Shown here one piece after another: positions 17,350 to 26,079 of a stretch of DNA of 53,702 nucleotides. Each line of letters starts with the position of its first letter. Within the stretch, counting starts at the first letter, position 1. The notes below the pieces were generated by a model, which made no database searches, was not told where the DNA came from, and worked only from the letters and a program-made list of their open reading frames with translations. The stretch comes from Candidatus Enterocloster faecavium (GTDB taxonomy: Bacteria; Bacillota; Clostridia; Lachnospirales; Lachnospiraceae): contig DWYS01000047.1 of the NCBI GenBank assembly GCA_019118585.1, positions 1 through 53,702 of the forward strand, given 5' to 3'. The translations under genes were made by a program, and so were the position numbers.

Positions 17350-17513
17350 AGATATGAATAAAACTATCATTCACGTACTTTTTCGGTTGTCTTTCCAATT
17401 TTTTTGGCTGCCGCAAAATACGATTTATGTTCTGCTGGATAACATCGTATTCTGTGACCTGTTTTTTCTCAGCTTTCCATTCATAAGACTATTATGCAGG
17501 AAACGGCACAAAA
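17350..17513 (-). pseudogene. unidentified minus-strand coding relic
   Basis: The minus strand reads YEWKAEKKQVTEYDVIQQNI then NRILRQPKKLERQPKKYVND and stops before the DUF3781 gene. The composition looks like the helical C-terminus of a real protein, but no start or ribosome site is present and I cannot name the family. Possibly a mobile-element leftover; that is a guess. Confidence 0.25.
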
Positions 17514-17553
17514 AGGAACCCCTAATTTCCCCATGAATGGAGGCTAGGGGATT

Positions 17554-17577
17554 AAAGTGTCGAAGACACTTTTTATA
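17554..17577 (+). terminator. hairpin with U-run before the phosphatase gene
   Basis: Perfect 8-bp stem AAAGTGTC/GACACTTT with a GAA loop followed by TTATAAG, running TTTTTAT. No intact plus-strand gene lies directly upstream, so it may have served a gene now lost; it marks the right edge of the decayed island. Confidence 0.6.
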
Positions 17578-17706
17578 AGCAGATTAGTTCTATCCAGTTC
17601 TACAGAATTATGCTAAAATAGGAAGGTAGTAACACACCCCTATTCTTACTACGTTTTTACTACTTTTGACGGCCTCAACTAACGCAAATCAGGAGGACTT
17701 TAAAAC

Positions 17707-18168
17707 ATGATACGAGTGCTTTTCGTGTGCCACGGCAACATCTGCCGCTCCCCCATGGCCGAATTCCTTTTAAAGGACATGGTCAAAAAAAGGGGGATCG
17801 AGAGAAGATTTTACATCTCCTCCGCAGCTACCAGTACGGAGGAGATTGGAAATCCGGTACATCCGGGAACCAGAAAAATACTGAATTCATTAGGGATTTC
17901 CTGTGCAGGAAAACATGCAGTCCAGATGACCGGAGCTGACTACGGGAAATACGATTATCTCATTGGCATGGACCGGTGGAACATAACCAATATGACCCGC
18001 ATTGCAGGCGGCGACCCGGAGGGCAAGATGTTCCGCCTTCTGGACCTTACGGACCATCCCAGGGATGTGGCGGACCCCTGGTATACGGGGGATTTTGATA
18101 CTACCTATCGGGATATCATGGAAGGGCTGGAAGCTCTTCTGGGCCGGATTTTGGCAGAGGACAGATAA
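17707..18168 (+). CDS. low molecular weight protein tyrosine phosphatase
   Basis: Cytosolic phosphatase of the LMW-PTP/arsenate-reductase-like family, 153 residues. The catalytic loop CHGNICRS (Cys8 to Arg14, CX5R) sits at the N-terminus as expected, and the general acid loop DPWYTGDFD is near residue 123. Ribosome site AGGAGGACTT precedes the ATG. Base composition returns to that of the core genes here. A possible extended -10 (TGCTAAAAT, 17611-17619) lies about 90 bases upstream. The substrate is unknown; no kinase or capsule operon is adjacent. Confidence 0.92.
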   Translation: MIRVLFVCHGNICRSPMAEFLLKDMVKKRGIERRFYISSAATSTEEIGNPVHPGTRKILNSLGISCAGKHAVQMTGADYGKYDYLIGMDRWNITNMTRIAGGDPEGKMFRLLDLTDHPRDVADPWYTGDFDTTYRDIMEGLEALLGRILAEDR

Positions 18169-18255
18169 GAAGATCGGCCAGAAAGTGCCGGGGCAAGTAT
18201 GAAGCCGGTCCATGTTCCGGCGCGGCGAAAGAACATGAGAAGAGATTGAGACTTC

Positions 18256-18293
18256 CTGCCTGCTGTGATATACTATCAGCAGGCAGTCTTTTT
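18256..18293 (+). terminator. intrinsic terminator after the phosphatase
   Basis: Perfect 10-bp stem CTGCCTGCTG/CAGCAGGCAG, 11-base loop, then TCTTTTTG. Strong and correctly placed 90 bases after the stop. Confidence 0.85.
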
Positions 18294-18352
18294 GTCTGCC
18301 TTAAACAGCAGCATTGGAAAAACAGACGAAACAGGAGGAAGCCGCAGGAAAC

Positions 18353-19330
18353 ATGCAGACACTGAACCAGGACATCAAAGAGCACAGCTTTAAACCGGCA
18401 TATCTTCTCTACGGCGAGGAGGAATTCCTCAAAAACAGTTATAAAAACCGCCTCCGGGAGGCCATTACCGGGGGCGATACCATGAATTACAATTACTTTG
18501 AGGGGAAGAACCTCGATGTGCAGGAGATCATAGGCCTGGCGGACACCATGCCTTTTTTTGCCGAGAAGCGTTTGATTCTCATAGAGGACAGCGGTATGTT
18601 CAAGGGAGGAAGCGGCGGTGAAGCGATGGCCGCTTATCTGCCCCAGGTCCCGGATACCACCTGCCTTCTGTTTGTGGAGTCGGAGGTAGACAAGCGGAGC
18701 AAGCTCTACAAGGCGGTAAAAAAATATGGTTATCCGGCGGAACTGGGCCGTCAAGATTTTAACCAGCTTGCCCGGTGGGCGGCGGGGATTCTGGCAAAGG
18801 ACGGAAAGAAGATCACAGGCCGCACCATGGAACTGTTTTTGGCGAAAACGGGGGATGACATGGAAAACATCCTCTCAGAGCTGGATAAGTTGGTCAGCTA
18901 TACCCTGGGGAGAGATGTGATCACGGACCAGGATGTAGAGGATATCTGCACGACCCAGGTGACCAGTAAGATTTTCGATATGATTGCAGCCATTTCCGGC
19001 CGTCAAACCAGAAAGGCTATGGATTTATATGAGGATTTGCTGACTTTGAAGGAACCGCCGATGCGGATCCTCTTTCTGATTGCCCGCCAGTTCAATCAGA
19101 TTCTGCAGGTAAAGGAGCTGGCAGGGCGGGGAATGGACAAGAGTGCCATCGCCTCCCGGATGAAGCTGGCGCCCTATGTGGCGGGCAAGATTATGCTCCA
19201 GGCCAAAACCTTTACCAAGGAACAGATCCTGGAGTATGTAACCCTGTGCGTGGATACGGAAGAAGCGGTGAAGACCGGGCGCCTGCAGGACCGCCTGGCG
19301 GTGGAGCTTCTGATCACAAAACAGTATTAG
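18353..19330 (+). CDS. holA: DNA polymerase III subunit delta
   Basis: Clamp-loader subunit that opens the beta clamp. 325 residues. The start at 18353 (MQTLNQDIKEHSFKPAYLLYG) matches the usual HolA/YqeN beginning; a TTG at 18314 would add 13 residues but has no ribosome site, whereas AGGAGG lies upstream of the ATG at a rather long spacing. Seen: YLLYGEEEFLK near the start (the degenerate nucleotide-binding domain), LIEDSGMFK, and the C-terminal helical collar with RILFLIARQFNQIL. Position before TIGR01440/rpsT/gpr agrees with the Firmicute gene order. Confidence 0.94.
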   Translation: MQTLNQDIKEHSFKPAYLLYGEEEFLKNSYKNRLREAITGGDTMNYNYFEGKNLDVQEIIGLADTMPFFAEKRLILIEDSGMFKGGSGGEAMAAYLPQVPDTTCLLFVESEVDKRSKLYKAVKKYGYPAELGRQDFNQLARWAAGILAKDGKKITGRTMELFLAKTGDDMENILSELDKLVSYTLGRDVITDQDVEDICTTQVTSKIFDMIAAISGRQTRKAMDLYEDLLTLKEPPMRILFLIARQFNQILQVKELAGRGMDKSAIASRMKLAPYVAGKIMLQAKTFTKEQILEYVTLCVDTEEAVKTGRLQDRLAVELLITKQY

Positions 19331-19359
19331 CGTTTTGTTGGAGAAAGGAGAGAAGTACA

Positions 19360-19947
19360 ATGGAGATCGTAAAGGACCAGAATCCCGATGAGGAGTTCTT
19401 AGAGCAGATTCGCTGCCAGACCGGCAAGGTTATGGAGGAATTTTTGGCTGCGGCGAAAATGAAGCCGGGGCAGGTGCTGGTGGTAGGCTGCTCCAGCAGT
19501 GAAGTCGGAAGCTTTCGGATCGGCTCCCATTCCAGCAGTCAGATTGGCAGAACTGTTTTTGATGTGCTCTGGAAAATTGCCCGGGAAAATGGGCTGGCGC
19601 TGGCGGCCCAGTGCTGTGAACATTTGAACAGGGCGCTGATTTTGGAGGAGGAGACGGCACTGCGCTATGGCTGGGAGATCGTGAATGTGGTGCCCCAGCT
19701 GAAAGCGGGCGGTTCCTTTGCAACTGCCGCTTACAGCAGCTTCGCCCATCCGGCAGCAGTGGAGCACATCAAGGCCCACGGAGGCATCGATATTGGCGAT
19801 ACCCTGATCGGCATGCATTTAAAAGATGTGGCCATTCCCCTCCGGATTTCACAGAAGGAAATCGGGGGCGCACATGTGGTCTGCGCCAGAACCAGGGCAA
19901 AGCTCATCGGTGGAGAGCGGGCCTGCTACGATCCTGATTTGACATAA
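19360..19947 (+). CDS. TIGR01440 family protein (UPF0340, YwlG-like)
   Basis: Conserved 195-residue cytosolic protein of unknown function. Family segments seen: VLVVGCSSSEVGSFRIG near 40, CCEHLNRALILEEE near 85, GGIDIGDTLIGMHLK and ISQKEIGGAHV. Cys and His residues in these strands (GCSSSEV, QCCEHLN) suggest a ligand or metal site, but no reaction is established. Start 19360 has GAAAGGAGAG upstream; a frame opening to 19246 overlaps holA and is rejected. Ends at a bidirectional terminator shared with rpsT. Confidence 0.9.
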   Translation: MEIVKDQNPDEEFLEQIRCQTGKVMEEFLAAAKMKPGQVLVVGCSSSEVGSFRIGSHSSSQIGRTVFDVLWKIARENGLALAAQCCEHLNRALILEEETALRYGWEIVNVVPQLKAGGSFATAAYSSFAHPAAVEHIKAHGGIDIGDTLIGMHLKDVAIPLRISQKEIGGAHVVCARTRAKLIGGERACYDPDLT

Positions 19948-19991
19948 ATGCCAGGCGTCGGAAGGACAGACGCCAAGTGTCTGCAGCAAAA

Positions 19992-20034
19992 AAGGCCTTC
20001 CGTCCAACACACCAATGGACGGAAGGCCTTAAAA
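19992..20034. terminator. bidirectional terminator between TIGR01440 gene and rpsT
   Basis: Perfect 15-bp stem AAGGCCTTCCGTCCA with its complement, 9-base loop, A-run on one side and T/A run on the other. It serves the converging plus-strand gene and rpsT on the minus strand. Confidence 0.9.
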
Positions 20035-20064
20035 TCCGGTTGTTCTATATTCAATCTCTAGTAA

Positions 20065-20328
20065 TTAAGCGATAGAATTAACAGCCTTGGACAAACGGGA
20101 TACTTTGCGGGAAGCATTGTTCTTGTGGTAAACTCCCTTGGTAGCAGCCTTGTCGATTTCAGAAGTAGCAGCCAGCAGAGCAGCCTGGGCAGCAGCCTTA
20201 TCCCCAGCAGCAACAGCAGCATCCACCTTCTTAATCATCGTTCTGACCTTAGACCGAATCGCTTTGTTTCTAGCAGCTTTTGTCTCGTTTACTAAAATTC
20301 TCTTCTTTGCAGATTTAATGTTAGCCAA
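20065..20328 (-). CDS. rpsT: 30S ribosomal protein S20
   Basis: Primary 16S rRNA-binding protein, 87 residues, strongly basic and alanine-rich. The start is TTG at 20328 giving (M)ANIKSAKKRILV, the standard S20 N-terminus, with GGAGGTG 7 bases upstream; the reading frame extends further upstream without a better start. Conserved KAIRSKVRT and GVYHKNNASRKVSRL segments are present. Transcribed from a strong promoter at 20419-20447. TTG starts in rpsT are known in other bacteria and can tune its level. Confidence 0.97.
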   Translation of the reverse strand: MANIKSAKKRILVNETKAARNKAIRSKVRTMIKKVDAAVAAGDKAAAQAALLAATSEIDKAATKGVYHKNNASRKVSRLSKAVNSIA

Positions 20329-20418
20329 TGAAATACACCTCCGTTTCTTTTGGTAAATTCTTGTAGTGTTTTCCATTAAAGCCTGGACACGGACAGTTCA
20401 ATGTAAACATACTCTAAC

Positions 20419-20447
20419 ATTTTATCGGATCCTCTTAGGAATGTCAA
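20419..20447 (-). promoter_or_regulatory. strong sigma-A promoter of rpsT
   Basis: On the minus strand TTGACA (20447-20442), 17-base spacer, TAAAAT (20424-20419). It leaves a leader of roughly 85 bases before the TTG start, room for S20-type leader control, though no specific fold was recognised. Confidence 0.88.
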
Positions 20448-20491
20448 TAGAAAAATACATATTTTTCCCACATATTTGACAGAATATAAAG

Positions 20492-20524
20492 TACCGGGTT
20501 CGGCAATTTCCGGCCCGGTATTTT
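20492..20524. other. terminator-like hairpin between divergent rpsT and gpr
   Basis: Stem TACCGGG/CCCGGTA with internal TTCGG/CCGG pairing, followed on the plus strand by TTTTG. There is no plus-strand gene just upstream, so its role as a terminator is unclear. Confidence 0.5.
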
Positions 20525-20573
20525 GCATGCATGGCACAGGCAGGTAGAATGAAATATGCAGAAGGAGAGAGAG

Positions 20574-21563
20574 ATGACAGCTAAAAATAGAGAAAAAGGA
20601 CAGCAGTCGGGGTTTGAAGTGAGGACAGACCTGGCACTGGAGGAGAAGGAGAGCTTTGAGGGGGACGGAGGCCGTCTGTCCGGAGTGGCCTTAAAGGAGT
20701 GGAATCATCCGGAAGGAGAAATAAAAATCACCCAGGTTCGGATTCTCAATAAAAAGGGAGCCAATGCCATGGGAAAGCCGGTGGGGACCTATCTGACGCT
20801 GGAAGCTTTGGCTTTAAATCAGACGGATGAGGATGGACACCGGGAGGTTTGCGACCAGCTGGCCGGACAGATCAAGGAGCTGGCAGGAGCCATGGTCAAA
20901 GGAAAGGAAATTCCGTCGATTCTAGTGGTGGGCTTGGGAAATGCCTCCGTTACTCCGGATGCGTTGGGGCCGGAGGTGCTGGGAAATCTTCAGGTTACCC
21001 GCCATCTGACGGGACAGTACGGGAAGGACTTCCTGAAGGAGCGGAATCTGCCCTCCATCAGCGGCATTGTGCCGGGAGTAATGGCCCAGACGGGAATGGA
21101 GACGGCGGAGATCTTAAAGGGGATTATCCAGGAAACGAAGCCGGATCTGGTAATTGCCATCGATGCGCTGGCGGCCCGGAGCGTGAGACGGCTGGGAACG
21201 ACCATTCAGCTGACGGACACAGGAATCCACCCGGGGTCCGGAGTGGGAAATCACCGTCACAGCTTAACAAAGGAAAGCCTGGGAGTGCCGGTGATGGCCA
21301 TTGGGGTGCCGACCGTGGTGGGGGCTGCGGCCATTGTCCACGATACGGTTTCTGCTCTGATCCGGACCCTGGCTCACAGCGAATCTACCAGGCAGACGGG
21401 AAAATGGATGGAGGAGATGGACCCGGAAGAACAGTATGAGCTGATCCGGGAACTGCTGGAGCCGGAGTTCGGTCCTATGTATGTGACACCTCCGGACATA
21501 GACCGTCGGATCAAGGACCTGGGCTTTGTCATATCGGAGGGGATCCACAGAGCGCTGCTGTAA
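20574..21563 (+). CDS. gpr: GPR endopeptidase (spore protease)
   Basis: Aspartic-type protease that degrades small acid-soluble proteins when spores germinate; made as an inactive precursor in the forespore. 329 residues from the ATG at 20574, which has AAGGAGAGAG before it (an ATG 18 bases earlier has no good ribosome site). The autoprocessing region FEVRTDLALE is near residue 20. Core segments LVVGLGNASVTPDALGP near 115 and VIAIDALAARS near 192 with conserved Asp residues are present. Next to spoIIP as in most spore formers; expression probably by sigma-G, but I could not assign a promoter. Confidence 0.96.
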   Translation: MTAKNREKGQQSGFEVRTDLALEEKESFEGDGGRLSGVALKEWNHPEGEIKITQVRILNKKGANAMGKPVGTYLTLEALALNQTDEDGHREVCDQLAGQIKELAGAMVKGKEIPSILVVGLGNASVTPDALGPEVLGNLQVTRHLTGQYGKDFLKERNLPSISGIVPGVMAQTGMETAEILKGIIQETKPDLVIAIDALAARSVRRLGTTIQLTDTGIHPGSGVGNHRHSLTKESLGVPVMAIGVPTVVGAAAIVHDTVSALIRTLAHSESTRQTGKWMEEMDPEEQYELIRELLEPEFGPMYVTPPDIDRRIKDLGFVISEGIHRALL

Positions 21564-21649
21564 AAGTCATTTTCCCTTTCTGTCAATCCGGGCCTGTCCT
21601 TTGCATATTCTGTAATGATGCGGCAGAAACAAAAGCCGGTGCGGACAGG

Positions 21650-22897
21650 ATGGTGATGGAGCATATGAGGAGAGGGACGCTGGCCTGGAAAATGAAGAAG
21701 GGCATGACGGCCGCCGGACTGGCATTGGGCCTTGCGGTCGGGGGAAAGGCGGCTTTTGTCCTGACCGGACCTGTCAGCCGGCAGGATATGGAAAACCTGG
21801 CCAAAACCCTGGGGCAGCATATGATTCAGGGTATCTGGGACCTGTCCCACCCCATGGAGTATGCCCGCACATTTGCAGAAGGAGAACAGGGATACTGGCC
21901 GGACCCGGACCCATCCTACCGCCAGTATCAAAAACTCCGTTCCTTTTACGAGTCCCATCCCTACCTGGCCTGGTACGGTCTGGAGGAGAGCGGGGAAGGG
22001 CAGGAGGCATCAAATGACACGGAGGGGGAGAACGGGGAGGAAGGATCCGCTCTGGCAGGGATTGACCAGGAGCGTGCAGGAAGCCTGGCCGCCTCCCCGC
22101 CGGCCCTGACGGGAACTACCACCCGCCCTGTTATCGGAAAAACATATGTGATGGAGCAGCTGGCAGATTACGACTTTTTGATGAAGAATTTCTACAATGT
22201 CCATACCTCTACCACTGCCGGGCGGGATCTGATGAATGCAGAAAACCTGCTGAGCAGGGATCTGACGATCGAAAAGGAGGGGGATGGCCCTCAGATTTTG
22301 ATCTATCATACCCATTCTCAGGAGGCCTTTGCGGATTCCGGAGCGGGGGAAACAGTGGTTGGAGTGGGGAGCCGCCTGGCACAGCTTTTGGAGGAGAAGG
22401 GATACCAGGTGTATCACGATGAGTCGGTCTATGACCTGGTAAACGGAAAGCTGGACCGGAGCAAAGCTTATACATATGCCGGGGAGGGGATTGAAAAGAT
22501 CCTGGAGCAGTATCCCTCCATCCAGGTGATCCTGGACATCCACCGGGACGGGGTGGCAGAAAACCTTCATCTGGCTGCAATGGTGGATGGGAAAAGCACG
22601 GCTCAGATCATGTTTTTCAATGGCCTCAGCCAGACTCCGGAGGGACCGGTGGAGTATCTGGAGAATCCTTACCGGGAGGACAATCTGGCATTCAGTCTCC
22701 GGATGCAGTTAAACGCCCAGGCCTATTTTCCCGGATTTACAAGGAAAATCTATTTGAAGGGCCTTCGCTATAACCTTCACCTGCGTCCCAGGTCCGCGCT
22801 GGTCGAGGTGGGAGCTCAGACCAATACCTATGAGGAAGCTTTAAACGCCATGGGGCCCCTGTCAGAACTTTTGGATATGGTGTTGCAAGGCAGTTGA
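21650..22897 (+). CDS. spoIIP: stage II sporulation protein P
   Basis: Peptidoglycan amidase/endopeptidase that with SpoIID and SpoIIM drives engulfment. 415 residues: an N-terminal hydrophobic segment at about 20-45 for membrane anchoring, a low-complexity Glu/Gly-rich linker at about 110-160, and the amidase domain from about 215 with LIYHTHSQEAF, SVYDLVNGKLDRS, ILDIHRDGV and LVEVGAQTNT, which hold zinc-ligand His and Glu residues. Start ATG at 21650 is the first of three close in-frame ATGs (also 21656 and 21665) and none has a convincing ribosome site. Confidence 0.95.
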   Translation: MVMEHMRRGTLAWKMKKGMTAAGLALGLAVGGKAAFVLTGPVSRQDMENLAKTLGQHMIQGIWDLSHPMEYARTFAEGEQGYWPDPDPSYRQYQKLRSFYESHPYLAWYGLEESGEGQEASNDTEGENGEEGSALAGIDQERAGSLAASPPALTGTTTRPVIGKTYVMEQLADYDFLMKNFYNVHTSTTAGRDLMNAENLLSRDLTIEKEGDGPQILIYHTHSQEAFADSGAGETVVGVGSRLAQLLEEKGYQVYHDESVYDLVNGKLDRSKAYTYAGEGIEKILEQYPSIQVILDIHRDGVAENLHLAAMVDGKSTAQIMFFNGLSQTPEGPVEYLENPYREDNLAFSLRMQLNAQAYFPGFTRKIYLKGLRYNLHLRPRSALVEVGAQTNTYEEALNAMGPLSELLDMVLQGS

Positions 22898-22978
22898 AAA
22901 AATGATATGATGGAAAAAGTTTGGAGCGGCCAAGGCAGCCGTTTCCAAGGAAAGAGCAAGCAGGAGAGAGGAATAAAC

Positions 22979-24793
22979 ATGCCATCAGTTGACCAGAGCA
23001 AAATCCGTAACTTTTGTATTATCGCCCATATTGACCACGGTAAATCCACCCTGGCGGACCGGATCATTGAGAAGACCGGCCTTCTGACCAGCCGGGAGAT
23101 GCAGGACCAGGTCCTGGATAATATGGATCTGGAGCGGGAGAGGGGGATCACCATCAAATCCCAGGCGGTCCGGACGGTATATCAGGCCAAGGACGGCAGC
23201 GAGTACATTTTTAATTTGATTGACACTCCGGGACATGTGGACTTTAACTACGAGGTGTCCAGAAGCCTGGCCGCCTGCGACGGCGCAGTGCTGGTCGTGG
23301 ATGCGTCCCAGGGAATCGAGGCTCAGACCCTGGCCAATGTTTACCTGGCCCTGGACCACGACCTGGACGTTTTCCCGGTGATCAACAAGGTGGACCTTCC
23401 CAGTGCGGACCCGGACCGGGTGGCCGCGGAGATTGAGGATGTAATCGGCCTGGATGCCAGCGACGCCCCCAGAATCAGCGCCAAGACCGGAGAAAATGTG
23501 GATGCGGTGCTGGAGGCCATTGTGGAGAAGATTCCTGCCCCCAAGGGAGACCCCGATGCGCCGTTGAAGGCCCTGATCTTTGACTCCATCTACGACTCCT
23601 ACAAAGGGGTTATCATTTTCATACGCGTGATGGAGGGAACGGTAAAGAAGGGTACCATCATCCGCATGATGGCCACAGGCGCCCAGGAAGGGGTAGTGGA
23701 GGTTGGATATTTCGGTGCGGGCCAGCTGATTCCCTGCGACGAGCTGTCCGCAGGCATGGTAGGCTATGTAACCGCCAGCATCAAGAACGTGCGGGATACG
23801 CGGGTGGGAGATACGGTGACCGACGCAGAGAATCCCTGCGATGCGCCCCTGCCCGGATACAAGAAGGTGACCCCTATGGTTTACTGCGGCCTTTATCCCG
23901 CAGACGGGGCCAAATACAACGACCTGAGGGATGCCCTGGAGAAGCTTCAGCTCAACGATGCATCCCTGTTCTATGAGCCGGAGACTTCCATTGCTTTAGG
24001 GTTTGGATTCCGCTGCGGTTTCCTGGGACTGCTCCATCTGGAAATCATCCAGGAGCGGCTGGAGCGGGAGTACAATCTGGATCTGGTAACCACCGCGCCC
24101 GGCGTTGTATACCGGGTTCACAAGAAGAACGGGGAGATGATGGAGCTGACCAACCCCTCCAATCTGCCGGACCCGACGGAGATTGATTATATGGAGGAGC
24201 CCATTGTCAGCGCCGAGATCATGGTGACCACCGAATTTGTGGGACCCATTATGACCCTGTGCCAGGAGCGCCGGGGCAATTACCTGGGAATGGAATATAT
24301 TGAGACTACCAGGGCTCTGCTGAAATATGAGCTGCCCTTAAATGAAATTATCTACGATTTCTTTGACGCCCTGAAATCCCGCTCCAGAGGCTACGCCTCC
24401 TTCGACTATGAGTTGAAGGGGTACGAGCGTTCCGAGCTGGTGAAGCTGGATATCCTGGTGAATAAGGAAGAGGTGGATGCTCTCTCCTTTATCGTTCATG
24501 CTGATTCCGCCTACGAGAGAGGCAGGAAAATGTGCGAGAAGCTGAAGGAGGAGATTCCCAGACACCTGTTCGAGATTCCCATCCAGGCGGCCATCGGAGG
24601 CAAGATCATTGCCAGGGAGACGGTGAAGGCGGTGCGCAAGGATGTGCTGGCCAAGTGCTACGGCGGAGATATTTCCCGAAAGAGAAAGCTCCTGGAAAAG
24701 CAGAAGGAAGGCAAAAAGCGGATGCGCCAGATTGGAAACGTAGAAATTCCGCAGAAAGCATTTATGAGTGTGTTGAAGCTGGACGACCAGTAA
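22979..24793 (+). CDS. lepA: translation elongation factor 4 (LepA)
   Basis: Ribosome-associated GTPase thought to act on stalled or back-shifted ribosomes and in initiation/assembly. 604 residues. G1 AHIDHGKST at about 19, ERERGITI switch, [22 protein letters not shown]; LepA-specific C-terminal domain ends with [15 protein letters not shown]. The start at 22979 has GGAGAGAGGAATAA upstream; a frame opening at 22907 adds unrelated residues and is rejected. Located between spoIIP and hemW, the standard Firmicute order. Confidence 0.97.
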   Translation: MPSVDQSKIRNFCIIAHIDHGKSTLADRIIEKTGLLTSREMQDQVLDNMDLERERGITIKSQAVRTVYQAKDGSEYIFNLIDTPGHVDFNYEVSRSLAACDGAVLVVDASQGIEAQTLANVYLALDHDLDVFPVINKVDLPSADPDRVAAEIEDVIGLDASDAPRISAKTGENVDAVLEAIVEKIPAPKGDPDAPLKALIFDSIYDSYKGVIIFIRVMEGTVKKGTIIRMMATGAQEGVVEVGYFGAGQLIPCDELSAGMVGYVTASIKNVRDTRVGDTVTDAENPCDAPLPGYKKVTPMVYCGLYPADGAKYNDLRDALEKLQLNDASLFYEPETSIALGFGFRCGFLGLLHLEIIQERLEREYNLDLVTTAPGVVYRVHKKNGEMMELTNPSNLPDPTEIDYMEEPIVSAEIMVTTEFVGPIMTLCQERRGNYLGMEYIETTRALLKYELPLNEIIYDFFDALKSRSRGYASFDYELKGYERSELVKLDILVNKEEVDALSFIVHADSAYERGRKMCEKLKEEIPRHLFEIPIQAAIGGKIIARETVKAVRKDVLAKCYGGDISRKRKLLEKQKEGKKRMRQIGNVEIPQKAFMSVLKLDDQ

Positions 24794-24808
24794 AACAGTA
24801 GGAGAGCT

Positions 24809-26077
24809 ATGGCAAGACAACGAAAGATTCCATTGGAACTGTATATTCACATTCCATTCTGTGCCAGAAAATGCTTTTACTGCGATTTTCTCTCCTTCCG
24901 CGCTCTGTCAAAGACACACGAGGCCTATATCCGTCAGCTTCTTAGGGAGATCCATGCCCTGGCACCCGGCTGCCGAAACTACCAGGTGGTGACCATATTT
25001 GTGGGGGGCGGGACTCCCTCGGTGCTGGAGCCGGAGCTGATCTGCCAGGTACTGGAAGCAGTGCAGGCTGATTTTGATGTGGCGCCGGATGCGGAGATTT
25101 CCATTGAGGTGAACCCCGGAACTCTTCTGCACAATAAGCTGGCCCTGTACCATCAGGCGGGTTTCAACCGGGTCAGCATCGGCCTGCAGTCTGCGGACAA
25201 CGAGGAGCTGCGGAACCTGGGCAGAATACATTCCTTTGAGGAGTTCTTAAAGAGCTTCCAGAGCGCCCGTATGGCCGGATTCCAGAATATCAACGTGGAC
25301 CTGATGAGCGGGATCCCCGGCCAGACCATGGATTCCTGGAAGAATACCCTGAAAAAGGTGACGATGCTGAAGCCGGAGCACATTTCCTCCTACAGCCTGA
25401 TTATTGAGGAGGGAACACCCTATTGGGACCGGTATGCCAAGGGAGAACAGAATGGTAAAAAAGAAAAGCAGGAGAGGACCCAGATTCCGGAAAAGGAAGA
25501 TTTGGGTCTGATTGCCGAGCCTGCGGAGCTTGGAAAGCGCATTCTTCCCCCTCTGCCGGATGAGGATACGGAAAATAAGATGTACCATCTGACCAGACAG
25601 TTTTTGAAGGAGCAGGGCTTTGCGCGCTACGAGGTATCCAATTACGCCAGGCCTGGTTTTGAGTGCAGGCACAATGTGGGCTATTGGACCGGAACGGAAT
25701 ATCTGGGCCTGGGCCTGGGCTCCTCCTCCTATATGGCAGGCTACCGGTTCTGCAATGAGCGGGGGCTGGAGCGGTATCTGAAACTGGATTTTGAAGGGGC
25801 GGACTGGCAGGAACGCCTTCATCCCCAGGTTCAGCATCTGACGCGCCAGGACAAGATGGAAGAGTTTATGTTTCTGGGGCTCCGCATGACGAAAGGGATC
25901 TCCGAACTTGATTTCGTCTCCGCCTTCGGGGTAAAGCTGGAATCGGTCTACGGAAAGGTGATCAGCCAGCTGATCGCCAATGGCCTTTTGAAGCGGGAGG
26001 GAACCAGACTCGCCCTGACAGAGTGGGGGATGGATGTAAGCAATTTTGTGCTGAGCGAGTTCCTGCTGGGAGATTAG
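24809..26077 (+). CDS. hemW: radical SAM protein HemW (CPO-III-like), with an insertion
   Basis: Radical SAM heme chaperone family; long annotated as oxygen-independent coproporphyrinogen oxidase. 422 residues. The CX3CX2C cluster motif CARKCFYC starts at residue 18, followed by IFVGGGTPSVL, EVNPGTL and SIGLQSADNEELR, and the HemW C-terminal domain. Residues about 212-247 (from GEQNGKKEK to ELGKRILP) are an extra charged loop not in the typical protein, placed just before LPDEDTENKMY. The start has GTAGGAGAGCT upstream, 15 bases after lepA. hrcA, which often follows, is not here. Confidence 0.92.
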   Translation: MARQRKIPLELYIHIPFCARKCFYCDFLSFRALSKTHEAYIRQLLREIHALAPGCRNYQVVTIFVGGGTPSVLEPELICQVLEAVQADFDVAPDAEISIEVNPGTLLHNKLALYHQAGFNRVSIGLQSADNEELRNLGRIHSFEEFLKSFQSARMAGFQNINVDLMSGIPGQTMDSWKNTLKKVTMLKPEHISSYSLIIEEGTPYWDRYAKGEQNGKKEKQERTQIPEKEDLGLIAEPAELGKRILPPLPDEDTENKMYHLTRQFLKEQGFARYEVSNYARPGFECRHNVGYWTGTEYLGLGLGSSSYMAGYRFCNERGLERYLKLDFEGADWQERLHPQVQHLTRQDKMEEFMFLGLRMTKGISELDFVSAFGVKLESVYGKVISQLIANGLLKREGTRLALTEWGMDVSNFVLSEFLLGD

Positions 26078-26079
26078 GG

